A stretch of DNA of 64,000 nt from Mermis nigrescens (Eukaryota; Nematoda; Enoplea; Mermithida; Mermithidae). The stretch covers positions 3,825,391 through 3,889,390 of the forward strand of contig JAVLUZ010000273.1 in assembly GCA_036768485.1 (NCBI GenBank), in the 5' to 3' direction. The position numbers and the translations under genes were made by a program. Numbering within the stretch: position 1 is the stretch's first letter; every line of letters begins with the position of its first letter. Below are positions 39,521-52,735 of the stretch, in pieces. Below the pieces are notes generated by a model, which did no database searches, was not told where the DNA came from, and worked only from the letters and a program-made list of their open reading frames with translations.

Positions 39521-40036
39521 ATGCAATCCTTAAAAATGCTTTTTGAGCATCCTTTCACGTGTATAGTTTCTGGACCATCAAAGTCCGGGAAGACATCCTT
39601 CATTCAACAAATAATTCAAAATAGAGAAAGGCTCATAAATACTAAAATATCAAAAATCTGGTGGTCTTATACAGAGAATCAACCATTCTACCAAAAAGTA
39701 AAAAACGTCACATTTGTAGAAGATTTTCCAGATTTTAATCGCATTAAGCAATATAGTCCAACACCACAGTTAGTGGTGTTGGATGATTTAATGCAAGAAA
39801 GCAAAGGCAAGCCACAGTTAATTCAGCTCTTAACTTGTGGTTTTCATCATTGGAATGCCAGCCTTATTCATGCTGTTCTCAATTTATTTTTTGATGGCCT
39901 TCAAACTTCGCGAGTGAATTCAGATTATATAGTGCTGCTTAAAAATCCAAATGATAAACTGCAAGCACAGGTTTCGGCACGCCAGCTTTATCCTTCGAAT
40001 TCAAAATATTTCTTAGAAGCCTTTATTGACTGTTAG
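39521..40036 (+). CDS. Polinton packaging-type ATPase, unit 1 (open but truncated)
   Basis: Open frame of 171 codons. FEHPFTCIVSGPSKSGKTSF carries the Walker A at residues 18-25; TPQLVVLDDLMQ carries Walker B at 84-90. The segments LLTCGFHHWNASLI and SDYIVLLKNPNDKLQ follow the pattern of the A32/FtsK-HerA-type genome-packaging ATPase in Mavericks (HH.N.S, YIVL.KNPRDK, ARQ.YP). Family members continue for roughly 40 more residues past EAF.D; here the stop comes at EAFIDC, where the TIR begins, so the C-terminus appears lost. It would drive DNA into capsids in a complete element, but there is no capsid gene here. Opposite strand to the other two genes. Confidence 0.83.
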   Translation: MQSLKMLFEHPFTCIVSGPSKSGKTSFIQQIIQNRERLINTKISKIWWSYTENQPFYQKVKNVTFVEDFPDFNRIKQYSPTPQLVVLDDLMQESKGKPQLIQLLTCGFHHWNASLIHAVLNLFFDGLQTSRVNSDYIVLLKNPNDKLQAQVSARQLYPSNSKYFLEAFIDC

Positions 40037-41330
40037 TTTGTGAGATATAGAAAATCCAGAAAGCTACAGTATACCTACAGTAAGACAATGTGTAAAGAAT
40101 TTGTGTCTCGCGTATATGCTGTTTCTCAAATTTAAGCTCAATCCGGCCATTTGTTCAAAAAATACCTGTCATAACATAGCTACAGTAAGCCGGTACACGA
40201 ATTTCTATATACATTATTCTTTGCATGTAGTCTTTACATTCTGAACATTTCAGCTCAATCCGGCCATTAGTTCAAAATATACGTGTTATAACATAGCTAC
40301 AGTAAGCCAGTGCACGAATTTCCATATACACTATTTCTAACATGTAGCCTTTACATTCTGAACATTTCAGCTCAATCCGGCCATTGGTTCATGATTTATA
40401 GCGGTTTTATGATATGGTGTAAACTACTCGAGTGTAAAGTGTAAAGTGGTCAACTGATACACAAGTTAGAATATTGTACGGATTAAACATGGTAAGCGGT
40501 GTTCATAGTTGTCCCGTAAAAAATAAAATTCTGATAGATTCCCCCTCCCTGCATTAAATAGAAAAATTAAACATAGTTAAAAAAATTAAATTGCATAATT
40601 AAACATATAGATTAAACATATAGCCTATGCTTCAACACATGACTATGCTTCAACACAGCCTATGCTTAAGCACGGGCTATACTTTGTGTTGCAGCCCAGG
40701 GGTTGACGGCACACTATAGTTAACCTCAACTATGTTCATACTGGAGACTATTTTAAATTTGCGGATCAGATCAACCAGGTATACTTTACACTACAGCATG
40801 AGTACCTATTTAATGCAGAGGGAGGGAAAATCTATCAGAATTTTATGTTTTATGGAACAACTATGAACACCGCTTACCATACTAAATCCGTACATTATTC
40901 TAACTTGGGTATCAGTTGACCACTTTACACTTTAAAGTCGAGTAGTTTACACCATATCATAAAACCGCTATAAATCATGAAGCAATGGACGGATTGAGCT
41001 TAACTATTCAGAATGTAAAGACTACATGTCAAAAATAATGTATATGGAACTTCGTGCACTGGTTTACTGTAGCTATGTTATAACACGTATTTTTTAATTA
41101 ATGGCCGGATTGAGCTGAAATGTTCAGAATGTAAAGACTACATGCCAGAAAAATGTATATAAAAATTCGTGTACCGGCTTACTGTAGCTATCTTATAACA
41201 CGTATTTTTTGAACCAATCGCCGGATTGAGCTTAAATTTGAGAAACAGCATATACGCGAGACACAAATTCTTTACACATTGTCTTACTGTAGGTATACTG
41301 TAGCTTTATGGATTTTCTATATCTCACAAA
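40037..41330. repeat. Central TIR pair and dimer junction
   Basis: 40,037-40,700 is the ATPase-side TIR of unit 1; 40,701-41,330 is that of unit 2, inverted. At the junction TTTGTGTTGCAGCCCAGG runs straight into GGTTGACGGCACAC. The last bases of a normal end (AGACCCGGTTAACTACT) are missing. The adjoining inner hairpin arm of unit 1 is replaced by about 55 bp of AT-rich sequence (40,568-40,625). Only one terminal loop is present for two units. Confidence 0.85.
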
Positions 41331-41846
41331 CTAGCAGTCAATAAAGACTTCTAAGAAATATTTTGAATTCAAAGGATAAAGCTGGTGTGCTAAAACCTGT
41401 GCTTGCAGTTTATCACTCATATTTTTGAGCAGCACTATATAATCTGGATTCACTTGCGAAGTTCAAAGACCATCAAAAAATAAATTGTGAACAACATGAA
41501 TAAGGCTGACATTCCAATGATGACAACCACGAGTGAAGAGCTGAATTAAGTGTGGCTTGCCTTTGCTTTCTTGCATTAAATCATCCAACACCACAAAATG
41601 TGGTGTTGGACTATATTGCCTAATGTGATTAAAATCTGGAAAACCTTCTACAAATGTGACGTTTTTTACTTTTTGGTAGAGTGCTTAATTCTCTGTATAA
41701 CACCACCAGATTTTTGATATTTTAGTATTTATGAGCCTTTCTCTATTTTGAATTATTTGTTAAATGAAGGATGTCCCTCCAGACTTTGTTGGTCCAGAAA
41801 CTATACACGTGAAAGGATGCTCAAAAAGCATTTTTAATGATTGCAT
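41331..41846 (-). pseudogene. Polinton ATPase, unit 2 (dead copy)
   Basis: Same length as unit 1 (516 bp from the equivalent ATG to the equivalent stop). The Walker A region reads GPTKSGGTS: the catalytic Lys is Gly. The next Gln codon after the P-loop (in F-Q-Q) is TAA. Walker B VVLDDL survives. Other substitutions add stops. Encoded from the central TIR outward on the minus strand, mirroring unit 1. Confidence 0.85.
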
Positions 41847-41931
41847 TTACTTTTTGTAATTTGTTTTAATATTTATAAAGTAAGTCTATAAATATGAGTA
41901 GCATTCCCAAATATTAGGAATCCTTTCAAAG

Positions 41932-42260
41932 ATGGAGGAAGTGCATCAAATTAAGAAATATGCTTTTAGTGATGAGTAAAGAAGCCGTATGGCAGGTCAA
42001 TTAAACCACCAATAGCTCCTTGTGGGCAAAACTCTAGAATGGCCGATGTTTCCTCTCATGATTCAATTATGTTTTTATTGTTAAAGAGCCATTTCGGAAA
42101 AAGATTGTTTTGAAACGAATTCAGGGCATACATATTTTACTGTACAAATGTGTCCACAATGTATAGAATATAACCGATCATATCAGGATGCAGGAAACAG
42201 CATTATAAGGCGATATATAGCCCATGATTTGGAGGAAGAAAAGGAAAAATTGAATTATTA
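41932..42260 (+). pseudogene. Small Cys-rich Polinton protein, unit 2
   Basis: Homologue of the split gene in unit 1, here without insertion. ATG 41,932 (MEEVHQIKKYAFSDE), then a Glu-to-stop change (GATGAGTAA) and a Gln-to-stop change right after CFYC. The second Cys pair (CPQC) remains, and it ends at TAA 42,258-42,260. It gives the empty site for the hAT-like insertion. Confidence 0.78.
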
Positions 42261-42377
42261 AGTATTATTTATGATTAAAAAAATAAAAAACCCAAAAATA
42301 TAATAAAATATAAAACCAAAAAAATCCTGCTCATTCATCTATAAGTATTGTCATTGCATTAATTTAATATAACCAAA

Positions 42378-43435
42378 ATGGATAGAACATTGAAAAACTT
42401 GTATTATAATAGCAAGACTGGTTATTCTGGGGCAAATCAGTTATACAAAAGAAGCAAAAAAGTGTTACCTAATTTAAAACTTTTGCAAGTGAAAGCATGG
42501 CTGGCTAAGCAGCCCACATATACATTACATAAACCAGCCAAAAAGCATTTCACTCACAATAAAGTTCTAGTAAGTGGTATTGATGAGCAATGGCAGGCTG
42601 ATCTTGTTGATTTGCGGTCATTGAGCAAATTTAATGGTGGGTATAAATTTTTACTGAATTGTATTGATATGTTTTCAAAATACGCATGGTCCTTGCCACT
42701 CAAAACCAAAACTACCAAAGCGGTTCTAGAAGCATTCAGGAAATTTTTAGAACCGGTTGAATGCCATATAAATTGCAGACAGATGCAGGAAAAGAATTTA
42801 TCAACAAAGAAATGCAAAATTTTCTAAAAACTCAGGATATCCACTTTTTCACAACCAAAAGTGAACTAAAAGCTAGTGTTGTAGAACATTTTAACCGCAC
42901 TCTAAAGGAAAAAATGTGGAGATATTTTACAGCCAAAAATACATATAGGTACATTGACGTTTTGGCTGATTTGTTGGAAAATTATAACAATTCGTACCAT
43001 CGAACTATAGGGACATTTCTGGCAAATGTGGATGAAGAAAATGAGCAGGAAATTCTGAATAAAGTATTTCGAACCATTAGACGACCTATTATATTTGAAT
43101 TTAATGTTGGAGATAATGTTCGAATAAGTAAAGTAAAACGTGCATTTGAAAAAGGCTTTTGGCCTAATTGGACAGAAGAGTGGTTCACAAATAAAGATAA
43201 ATATGCAAGAACACCGCCTGTTTACACTCTGCAAGATCAAATGGGTGAGACATTGGAGGGTGTCTTTTATGAGCCATAACTTCAAAAAATCTATGTAAAG
43301 AAAGGTGAGCTTTTGATTGTTGATAAAATTCTAAATACACATAGGAGGAATAATAAGACCAAATATCTGGTCCACTGGCGGGGTACCCATCAAAATTTGA
43401 CCCATGGGTTTCCACGGTTGTCAAACTGTAAATAC
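42378..43435 (+). pseudogene. Polinton integrase with broken chromodomain, unit 2
   Basis: ATG 42,378. Residues 70-80 (EQWQADLVDLR) hold the first catalytic Asp at 75. YKFLLNCIDMFSKYAWSLPL follows, as in Maverick integrases. A frameshift near 42,760-42,775, identical to unit 1, separates this from KLQTDAGKEF (second Asp) and VVEHFNRTLKEKMW (catalytic Glu). The frame 42,761-43,279 then runs openly through FNVGDNVRISKVKRAF (SH3-like) and PPVYTLQDQMGE to TAA 43,277-43,279. The chromodomain continues beyond this stop (LLIVDKILNTHRR, KYLVHWRG) and loses frame after WRG through a missing G. Apart from these breaks it is the better preserved copy of the core. Confidence 0.88.
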
Positions 43436-43439
43436 TTTT

Positions 43440-44087
43440 GTTTTTTTTTGAAATTTCCAATCTTCACAAAATAATTTCCAAATTTTACAAAATAATTTCC
43501 AAATTCTACAAAATAATTTCCAAATTTTACAAAAAAGTTTCCAAATTCTACTAAACACATATACTTAACCATATAAAAAAATTTCCAAATTTTACAAAAT
43601 AATTTCCAAATTTTACAAAAAAGTTTCCAAATTTTACAAAAAAGTTTCCAAATTATACAAAATAATTTCCAAATCTTATAAAATATGTCTGATTTTTTCG
43701 TTAAACCCGTATCTTCATGTTTTATTGTCTCATAATCTCATTAAGAATTATGCACGTTTTCAGTGTGTTCATACAAAAGATCTGCAGTCTACAGAGCGAT
43801 CCTCTAGCTTTAGGTTGGGGAGATCTGTGCGAGACTGTGGACCCTTTGTAACCTTTTTCACAACCACCTTTTCCACACTATGGGTTACTAAATGTTACCT
43901 ATAGTAGTTCTGGTGCACTGTTCTATTGTGTTTGTGAAATCGCTCAAATTTCCAGCTCGGCAAATTAAAAGATATGTGTTGTAGCATACCTACAGTAACC
44001 CCATGCACTATATTTTGCGTACGTTATTTTTGACTCGTATACATCTAATTTATTGAATTTCAGCTTTATTTAACTGTCAGTTTGTGA
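43440..44087. other. Minisatellite and spacer, unit 2
   Basis: 21-bp repeats (AATTTCCAAATTTTACAAAA) at 43,440-43,690, fewer than in unit 1. Then comes the spacer conserved with 35,220-35,470. No gene. Confidence 0.75.
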
Positions 44088-44831
44088 GATATAGAAAATC
44101 CAGAAAGCTACAGTATTCCTACAGTAAGACAATGTGTAAAGAATTTGTGTCTTGCGTAAATGCTGTTTCTCAAATTTAAGCTCAATCCGGCCATTGGTTC
44201 AGAAAATACGTGTTATAACATAGCTACAGTAAGCCGGTACACAAATTTCCATATACACTATTTTTGGCACGTAGTCTTTACATTCTGAACATTTCAGCTC
44301 AATCCGGCCTTTAGTTCAAAAAATACGTTGTATAACATAGTTACAGTAAGCCGGTGCACGAATTTCCATATACATTATTTTTGACATGTAGTCTTTACAT
44401 TCTGAACATTTCAGCTCGATTCAACTATTGGTTCATGAGTTATAGCGGTTTTATGATATGGTGTAAAGTACTCGATTGTAAAGTGTAAAGTGGTCATCTG
44501 ATACCCAAGTTAGAATATTGTACGGATTTAGTATGGTAAGCGGTGTTCATAGTTGTCCCATAAAAAATAAAATTCTGATAGTTCCCCCTCCCCCTGCATT
44601 AAATAGGTACTCATGCTGTAGTGTAAAGTATACCTGGTTGACCTGATCCCCAAATTTAAAATAGTCTCCAGTATACCCATAGTTGAGGTTAACAATAGTG
44701 TGCCGTCATCCCCAAGGTAGCAACACAAAGCATATAGCCTATGCATCAACTTATGACTATGCTTCAACAAAGCCTATGCTTAAGCACGGGCTATACTTTG
44801 TGTTGCAGCCCAGGAGACCCGGTTAACTACT
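44088..44831. repeat. Outer terminal inverted repeat, unit 2
   Basis: Inverse of 34,354-35,107, with the same hairpin (GTAGCAACACAAAGC at about 44,716 against CTTTGTGTTGCAGC at about 44,795) and the terminal GGAGACCCGGTTAACTACT. Directly followed by TAGGGG 44,832-44,837. Confidence 0.86.
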
Positions 44832-44837
44832 TAGGGG

Positions 44838-46230
44838 CTACACGCTGCAGCAAACCACGTTCAAAAAAAACGCAATATTGAGTTATTTATGGGGGTGTAA
44901 ATTTTGAAATCAGACGTGAAAAATGGGCGAGAAAACACGTTTTTTATCTAATTCTGATTGGTAAATCATATCAAATAATTTTTTCAACAGAATTTTTGCA
45001 CATAAAAACGTACTACGACTTGAAAGCTACGAACTGTACCAAAACCGAATTTCTCTACACTCAATGGCGAATACGGTACGGATTTTTAAAGTTTACAATG
45101 TTCTGAAAGATGGAAAATATGTCTTTGTTTGAGTTTTGTCCGCCACTTTCTCCATTCAGAAGTCAGGAAAAGTCCAATAGAATAAAAATAAAGTGCCTTA
45201 TATGGGGTGTATGTCAAAGCAAATCGCGTATGTCTAAACCAATATTAAGCTAGTGTAAAGTCAAGAATGGGATGCTTTAAACAGGTTTCTGTCTTGTTTC
45301 TTTCTGCCAGCTTCTTCGGTTATGAGTTGGGGACATGATTCTCAAGTCTGTAAATGAACCTAAAACCAAATTCGATATGCAATTTTGGCGCGTGTGTTTA
45401 CACTCAACAGTTCAGTAAAGTGGTTTAAACCAATGTTAATTTATCCTTACAAAATTATGGAGACTTACTATTTTCATAAAAGTTGGTCGTAATATCGAAG
45501 CAATATTAAAATTACGATTCTGAATAAAATCCTTTTTACACACTACATATTAATCTTCATTTTAGAGCCTTGCAGAAACCTTATTTTTTCCTTGGGACTA
45601 GAAATTTTCAAGGAATCAAGTGTGAGAAGTCAATTAGACACATTTTTTTACACAACAGTGGTGTAAACTGTTTTACACCTAATGTTAATTTGTCATCAGA
45701 CCATTGTTGAGACGAGATGTCTTTATAAATGTTGATTGTAATATCCGCGTAATATCAGATTTACGAATCCGACTAAAATCTTCTGTGCATTTTGTTTATG
45801 TAAGTAAACACTGCATATTAACACTTGACCTAGAGCCTTGCAAAACCATAATATTTTTCTTAAATTAGAAAAAACAAACAATAAATGAAGTGTGAGATGC
45901 CAGTTGGGCGCGTTTGTTTACAATGAACTTTATCGGACTAAATAAGAGTCAGCGTGAAGAAAAATGACAAAATGCGAGATTATTTGTTGAAGTAGCATCA
46001 TGGTCGAATTAAGCAACGATCAGAAGCGATAAGGGAATTCCATCTTGAGCACAGAAAATAATGCTGCTTCGAACTTCAGCTGAATAATACTGCAAACGCG
46101 CGGAGTCGGAATATAATTCATACACAATGCAATTATAAATTGCTAAGGTGGAAGCAGTTCCTAATGACATTCGCTACAACACTGACAAAGATAGGTATAA
46201 CTTCTATTTTTTGCTAACAAAAAGTTGGGT
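44838..46230 (-). repeat. Composite repeat, inverse copy, right part
   Basis: 44,838-45,300 is the reverse complement of about 8,200-8,652, and 45,930-46,200 of 6,811-7,080. 45,310-45,925 has no match to 7,081-8,165; it is rich in GTGTAAA/TTTACAC and contains two units around CTTGCAGAAACC/CTTGCAAAACC spaced by about 265 bp. No gene. Confidence 0.68.
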
Positions 46231-48226
<1,996 letters not shown>

Positions 48227-49244
48227 TAGTGTTGTAAAAGATATCTTTATCTTTATCTTTTTAGCAACATAAAGATAAAGATAAAGATAACTTTATCTTT
48301 ATCTTGACAATTTTTCATCTTTATCTTTATCTTTTGGAAAAATCACAGACTATCTTTATCATTATCTTTATCTTTTTGATAGGAATTTGTCTTGCAAAAC
48401 AGATAAAGTATGTACATAATTTAGGGAGTAATCAAAAATGCAGGTTTGATGTTAAATACATTTAGATGCATCCAAGTTTTATCTTAATACAAGAAAAGAA
48501 AACGATTGCTTAAACCCTATGGCATGCAGCCCAAACTAATGCCTGTAAATCAACCTAAGTAAGCAGGAGTGATACCGATCTAAGCAGGAGTACAATTTCT
48601 AGCACCCACGTCAATCTAAGTCCAAGCCTGGGAATCATAGAGGAGTATGAAAAAATCAATAACTGTTGCAATGATACTTTGTATAAGCGCACATAGCAGG
48701 GATTTGATTTTTGTGAAAAGAAAGAAGTGCATGCTGTCAGCCAGTAGTAGTAGTACATGCGTCAGTCAGATACCGCGGGAAAACTCCAAACCTACATTTA
48801 TGTGTGCTTAATGCCTATCACCTCTTTGTTCTCGGGTGTAAAAATTAGTGCATTCATTTGTCTGCTCTGCTTTACATCACCCACTATTGTTTATTGCACT
48901 TCACAAACATATGGGGCACAGGTGAGCGCAATCTATTTGCCTGTGTGTCCAGGACATTTTGCATTTTATTTTATTTTCCTTGCGACTTTTGTTTTACCCT
49001 TGTGTTTCTTTTCTGAATAAAGTATTAGTATTAGTATCATTCTCCTGGGTCCAGGCGACCATATTTACATATATACACTGTTTCTTCATCTTTATCTTTT
49101 TTGGTTCCTTTATCTTGCAAATTATCTTTATCTTTCTTAATTTTTCACTTTATCTGTATCTTTATCTTTATCTTCTAGATTTTAGAATTTCAACTTCATC
49201 TTTATCTTCCATCTTGCAAAAAATCCGCATCTTTCACAACACTA
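48227..49244. mobile_element. hAT-like element with AAGATA subterminal arrays
   Basis: Ends TAGTGTTGTAAAAGAT and ATCTTTCACAACACTA, flanked by ATCCCTAC and ATCCCTTT (8 bp, two mismatches). Subterminal arrays of CTTTAT/ATAAAG lie at 48,240-48,380 and 49,085-49,215. The interior holds a retroposon-like tail. No transposase seen. Confidence 0.75.
48545..49045 (+). mobile_element. Possible LINE or SINE 3' end
   Basis: A stretch ending TTTTCTGAATAAAGTATTAG followed by TATTAGTATC: a polyadenylation-like AATAAA then a short TATTAG tail, the usual look of an insect-type non-LTR 3' end. The open frame 48,757-49,020 has no RT motif. Only the tail supports this. Confidence 0.4.
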
Positions 49245-50480
49245 ATCCCTTTAATTAAAATTCACAAATAAAACTAAAAATATATACATGCATCACCACA
49301 TAATTTGGTGGTTCAGTAAAGTCAGGTTGTCGTATTTTGAAAGCTTTAAGGATCTACTTGAATTTTGGGCGGCTCTTTAAAAATATTTAACACTGTGCTA
49401 ACGTATGTACTTAAAAAAAGCAATTGAACTGTTCTGAGGTAATAAATCAAAGCAGTGTCCGGAAAATCGAGTATTATGACTTAGAGCAGGCTAATTACTA
49501 AACGAAGTTTATGGCTTTTCACAAGCAGAAGATAGATCAACAAATAATCTTCAATTAACTGTGATCTTGATTCAAATTCAGAGACGCGTTATGTTAACAT
49601 TAACATCATATTCTGATATCAAGTTTTTTAAAATTGATTTAAGTAGTAGTAATTTTAGAATTTACCAAGAAATGACAAAATAATCCGATTAGGATATGCC
49701 AGCGTTAGCATAGTAAAATCCGACATCAACTTCAGTTAATTGTATGCAATGAATCCTGTGATCTTAGCACGTTTTCATTGTTTCAAAATAAGTAATGTAT
49801 AGATCGCTTAATCACTGATTTGTTTACTTAACTATCACACAGAAATAAAGCAAAAACTAGGAAATTAGGTTGTGGGAAAGCTGATGCAGCTTGGCATATT
49901 TATATAGCAATGAAAAATGCTCCAATGGAACATAAAAGGACAAACATACTACACGCATTTTTGAGGATATAAAAGGAAAAAGTTGTGCGGCTAAAAAACC
50001 TTTGACTTTCTCCTTAGCAATGCTAAAATCGAAGTATATTTTGTGGCCTACAGAATAAAAACACAAATACTCGAAATGGAAGTTATCACTTTGAAGTAAA
50101 ATGAAAAAAATCTCGCGGCTTTTTAACTTTAAGTGCAATCAAATTTAGGTAACGCAGCAGAGGCGCTAATTCTGACATGGACTAAACACTCGCATAAACA
50201 ATATTTACCACTAAAACGTATAAAGTACATAAGAATAATTAGAAAGACAATAAGATTTGCGAGTAAATTAAGATGACAGTTCATCATCATTAATCATATT
50301 AATAAATCTTGGATATATATGATCAAAAATGAGATATTCATGATAAGGAAATCGAATATTTAATATAAATAAAAGTTCTTAATAAGCTCTTCTGTAAGTG
50401 AAACAGCAAAAACATTTCACACTTTCATTTTGTAGTTGTCTAAACTGGCGTAACTGGGATTACCCACGTAGGGATCATCT
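49245..50480. other. Mostly unassigned; fragment of the TIR family
   Basis: 49,905-50,065 resembles the end of the 46,231 element (AAAAATGCTCCAATGGAACA; AAATCGAAGTATATTTTGTG). The rest is AT-rich without a recognisable gene. Confidence 0.5.
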
Positions 50481-50489
50481 AGGTGAACG

Positions 50490-51500
50490 CCCCAAACCCC
50501 ATTTTCGCCAAAATTACTCTAACTAAAGGAAAGTTTTGGGCTTGGAAGGGGCTGAACCTGGTTCCATCGGTAGTTTTCTCGCCCTGGGGCCAGCCTAAAG
50601 TGGCGGAACCAGAGTTCTCTGGTAGAGACCATCAGAGGGCACATCCGCAAGCCCTTTTCCGCCAAAATTACTCTAACTGACAGGGGTTTTTAAACTCGCA
50701 AACTGGATATTCGAACTGTACATATGAAGCTCACCCATTATTCAGACAGGGGTTTCTTAACCCTGCAGGGTGGTCAAGAGTGGCGGAACCAGGGTTTCCC
50801 AGTTAGGGCCCATCATGGGAAAACACACCCAATCCTGTTTCTGCTAAAATTTCTCCAACTGAAGGGGTTTTTGTGCTAGGAAACATGATACCTCATTCAT
50901 GTATGTAAAGCTGATTCTGTTTCCATTGGGACTTTCTCTGCTCAGGCAGTGATGGAACCAGGCTTCCCCATGTAAGGACCTTCAGAGTAAACACCAACAA
51001 CCCCATTTCCGTCAAAATTTCTCTCACAAAAGATGTAATGAAAGGCTCGGAAACGGGGAACCCTATCTGCACATGTGAAGCTGACCACGGTTCCATTGAG
51101 GTTTTCTCTGCCCTGTTGGATGTCCAAAGTAGCGAAAGTAGCATTTCTGAAGTAGGTCCTATCAAAGGTAACACCCCGACCCCATTTCTGCCAAAATTAT
51201 TATGTATGAAAAGCTTTTATGGCTGGGAAACGGGTTACCGTATTTATACATGTGAAGCTGACTCATTTCCATTGAGGGTTTCTTCACCCTAAGAGGACAT
51301 CAAAGAGACTGAACCGGGGTTCAGCCAGTAAGATAGAGTACTCGTTTCCAAGCAATGTAACGTATTAGTAGGAAAAATTCGGGCGGGAACAGGGTTAGGT
51401 TGTTCATCCTGATGGGCCCTATCAGAGAAGCCCTTGTTCCAGCAATTTAGACTATGTAACCAATTTAAACCACCTTCAGGGCAAAGAAACCTTTGATGGA
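50490..51500. repeat. Degenerate satellite, about 170-bp units
   Basis: The block 'CC(C)ATTT(C/T)(C/T)GCCAAAATT' recurs at about 50,507, 50,661, 50,843, 51,011 and 51,190 (spacings 154-182). Each is preceded by a 'GGAACC..GGTT' and 'CCATC..GG' segment and followed by 'TGAAGCTGA'. A related unit reappears near 52,800-52,930. The short frames here are not genes. Confidence 0.75.
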
Positions 51501-51890
51501 GCCGGGGTCAGCATCTACTATATATTTTTGAAAGTTTATTTGTTTGTATGTATGTTTGTGCCGGGTTGGCTCCGGCCCAATGAAATTTGGTGGGCTGATA
51601 TTTTGGGCCAAGGTCGGTCCAATGGGGGAAGGAGCCGTAGCAATCTTGAAATTTCGACAAACGCACCCATTGGCCCTGGGCAGGGAGGGAGCAGGGTTTG
51701 GCCCCTGTGCTATAAGCCTCCACGATTTTGGGAGATGGCCGATTTTTTGCTATTTTTTCAAAAATTAGTTTATACTGTTTGAATAGGGATACCCCGGCCA
51801 AGAGGAGCATGCCTGGCGACACTATGTACATTGTTATATGTTATAGCATTGGTCGGCACTGTGAAACATCAAAATACAGGTTTAACCAAA
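51501..51890. other. Unassigned GC-richer block
   Basis: GTTTGTTTGTATGTATGTTT then CCGGGTTGGCTCCGGCCCAA. Open frames exist on both strands without motif; base composition differs from the surroundings. No call. Confidence 0.35.
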
Positions 51891-52735
51891 TGATGCTATA
51901 ACATAGGCAATTTTATAAGATAGACATGGTATGAGATACTATGTGCAACAAGATAAGCAATGCTATAAGATAGGACGTGATATAAGATACTCTGTGCTAC
52001 AGGATAGACAATACTATAAGATAGGACGTGATACAAGACACCCCGTGCTACAAGATAGGCAAATGCTATAAGATAGAACATTATAAAAATACTCCGTGCT
52101 ACAAGATAGGCAATGCTATAAGATAGGAAGTGATATAAGATACCCCAAGCTGCAAGATAGGCAATGTTATAAGATAGTATGGGATATAAGATACCCTGTG
52201 CTACGACATAGGCAATGCTATAAGATAGGTTTGGTATAGATACCCTGTCTGTGCCATAACATGCAGTGATATGAGATATGAGATACCATCAGCTATAACA
52301 TATCATGTGATATATGACACCCTTGCTACAACTAACAAAAAATTTTTAAAACATCAAAAATATGGTTTTACCGAAAAAATTTTCCAAAACATACTAAAAC
52401 ATCAAAAATATGGTTTGACGAAAAAAATTTTCCAAAACATCCCAAAACATCAACAATATGGGTTTTATTAAAAAAATTTCCAGAACACCCCAGAACATCA
52501 AAAATATGATTATGGCTAAACAATTTTCAAAACCATTCCGTAACGTCAAAAATATGGATTTGATCAAAAAAATGGTTGACAAAAGACATTTTAAAAAAAT
52601 CCAAAAAATAAAATATGGTTTGTACCAATAATTTTTTAGAAAAATATCCCAAAAACATCAAAAGTCTTGAAAAATAAAAAATACAAGAGACATATTAATT
52701 CCATATAGCTATCAGGCCTAAGTTCAGCCCGGTCA
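51891..52735. repeat. Two degenerate tandem arrays
   Basis: 51,891-52,260: about 60-bp units on GCTACAAGATAGGCAATG and CTATAAGATAGGA. 52,325-52,660: about 57-bp units on AACATCAAAAATATGGTTT and AAATTTTCCAAAACAT. The 52,240-52,735 part recurs in direct orientation at about 57,050-57,530 (both begin CCCTGTCTGTGCCATAACAT and end near CTATCAGGCCTAAGTTCAGC). Confidence 0.8.

Larger units (their letters stand above)
34354..44831. mobile_element. Polinton/Maverick derivative: inverted dimer with 6-bp TSD
   Basis: Both outer ends read AGTAGT...CGGGTCTCC inward (right end as reverse complement). They are flanked by perfect TAGGGG (34,348-34,353 and 44,832-44,837). AG... termini and 6-bp duplications are diagnostic of Polintons. 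Unit 1 (34,354-40,700): TIR, integrase(-), Cys-rich protein(-), ATPase(+), TIR. Unit 2 (40,701-44,831) is its mirror image. The units meet at 40,700/40,701 inside a terminal hairpin arm. The paralogue at 8,653-8,658 shows the unoccupied target. Unit 1 is longer only because of a 2.0-kb hAT-like insertion. No polymerase or capsid gene is present. Confidence 0.9.

Noticed and set aside
50490..51500. CRISPR-like regular spacing
   Set aside because: The repeats are long, degenerate and lack unique spacers of constant length, and the context is eukaryotic; it is a satellite.
51508..51831. Open frames of 74-107 codons on both strands at 51.5-51.8 kb
   Set aside because: No family motif, and both strands open equally because of base composition.
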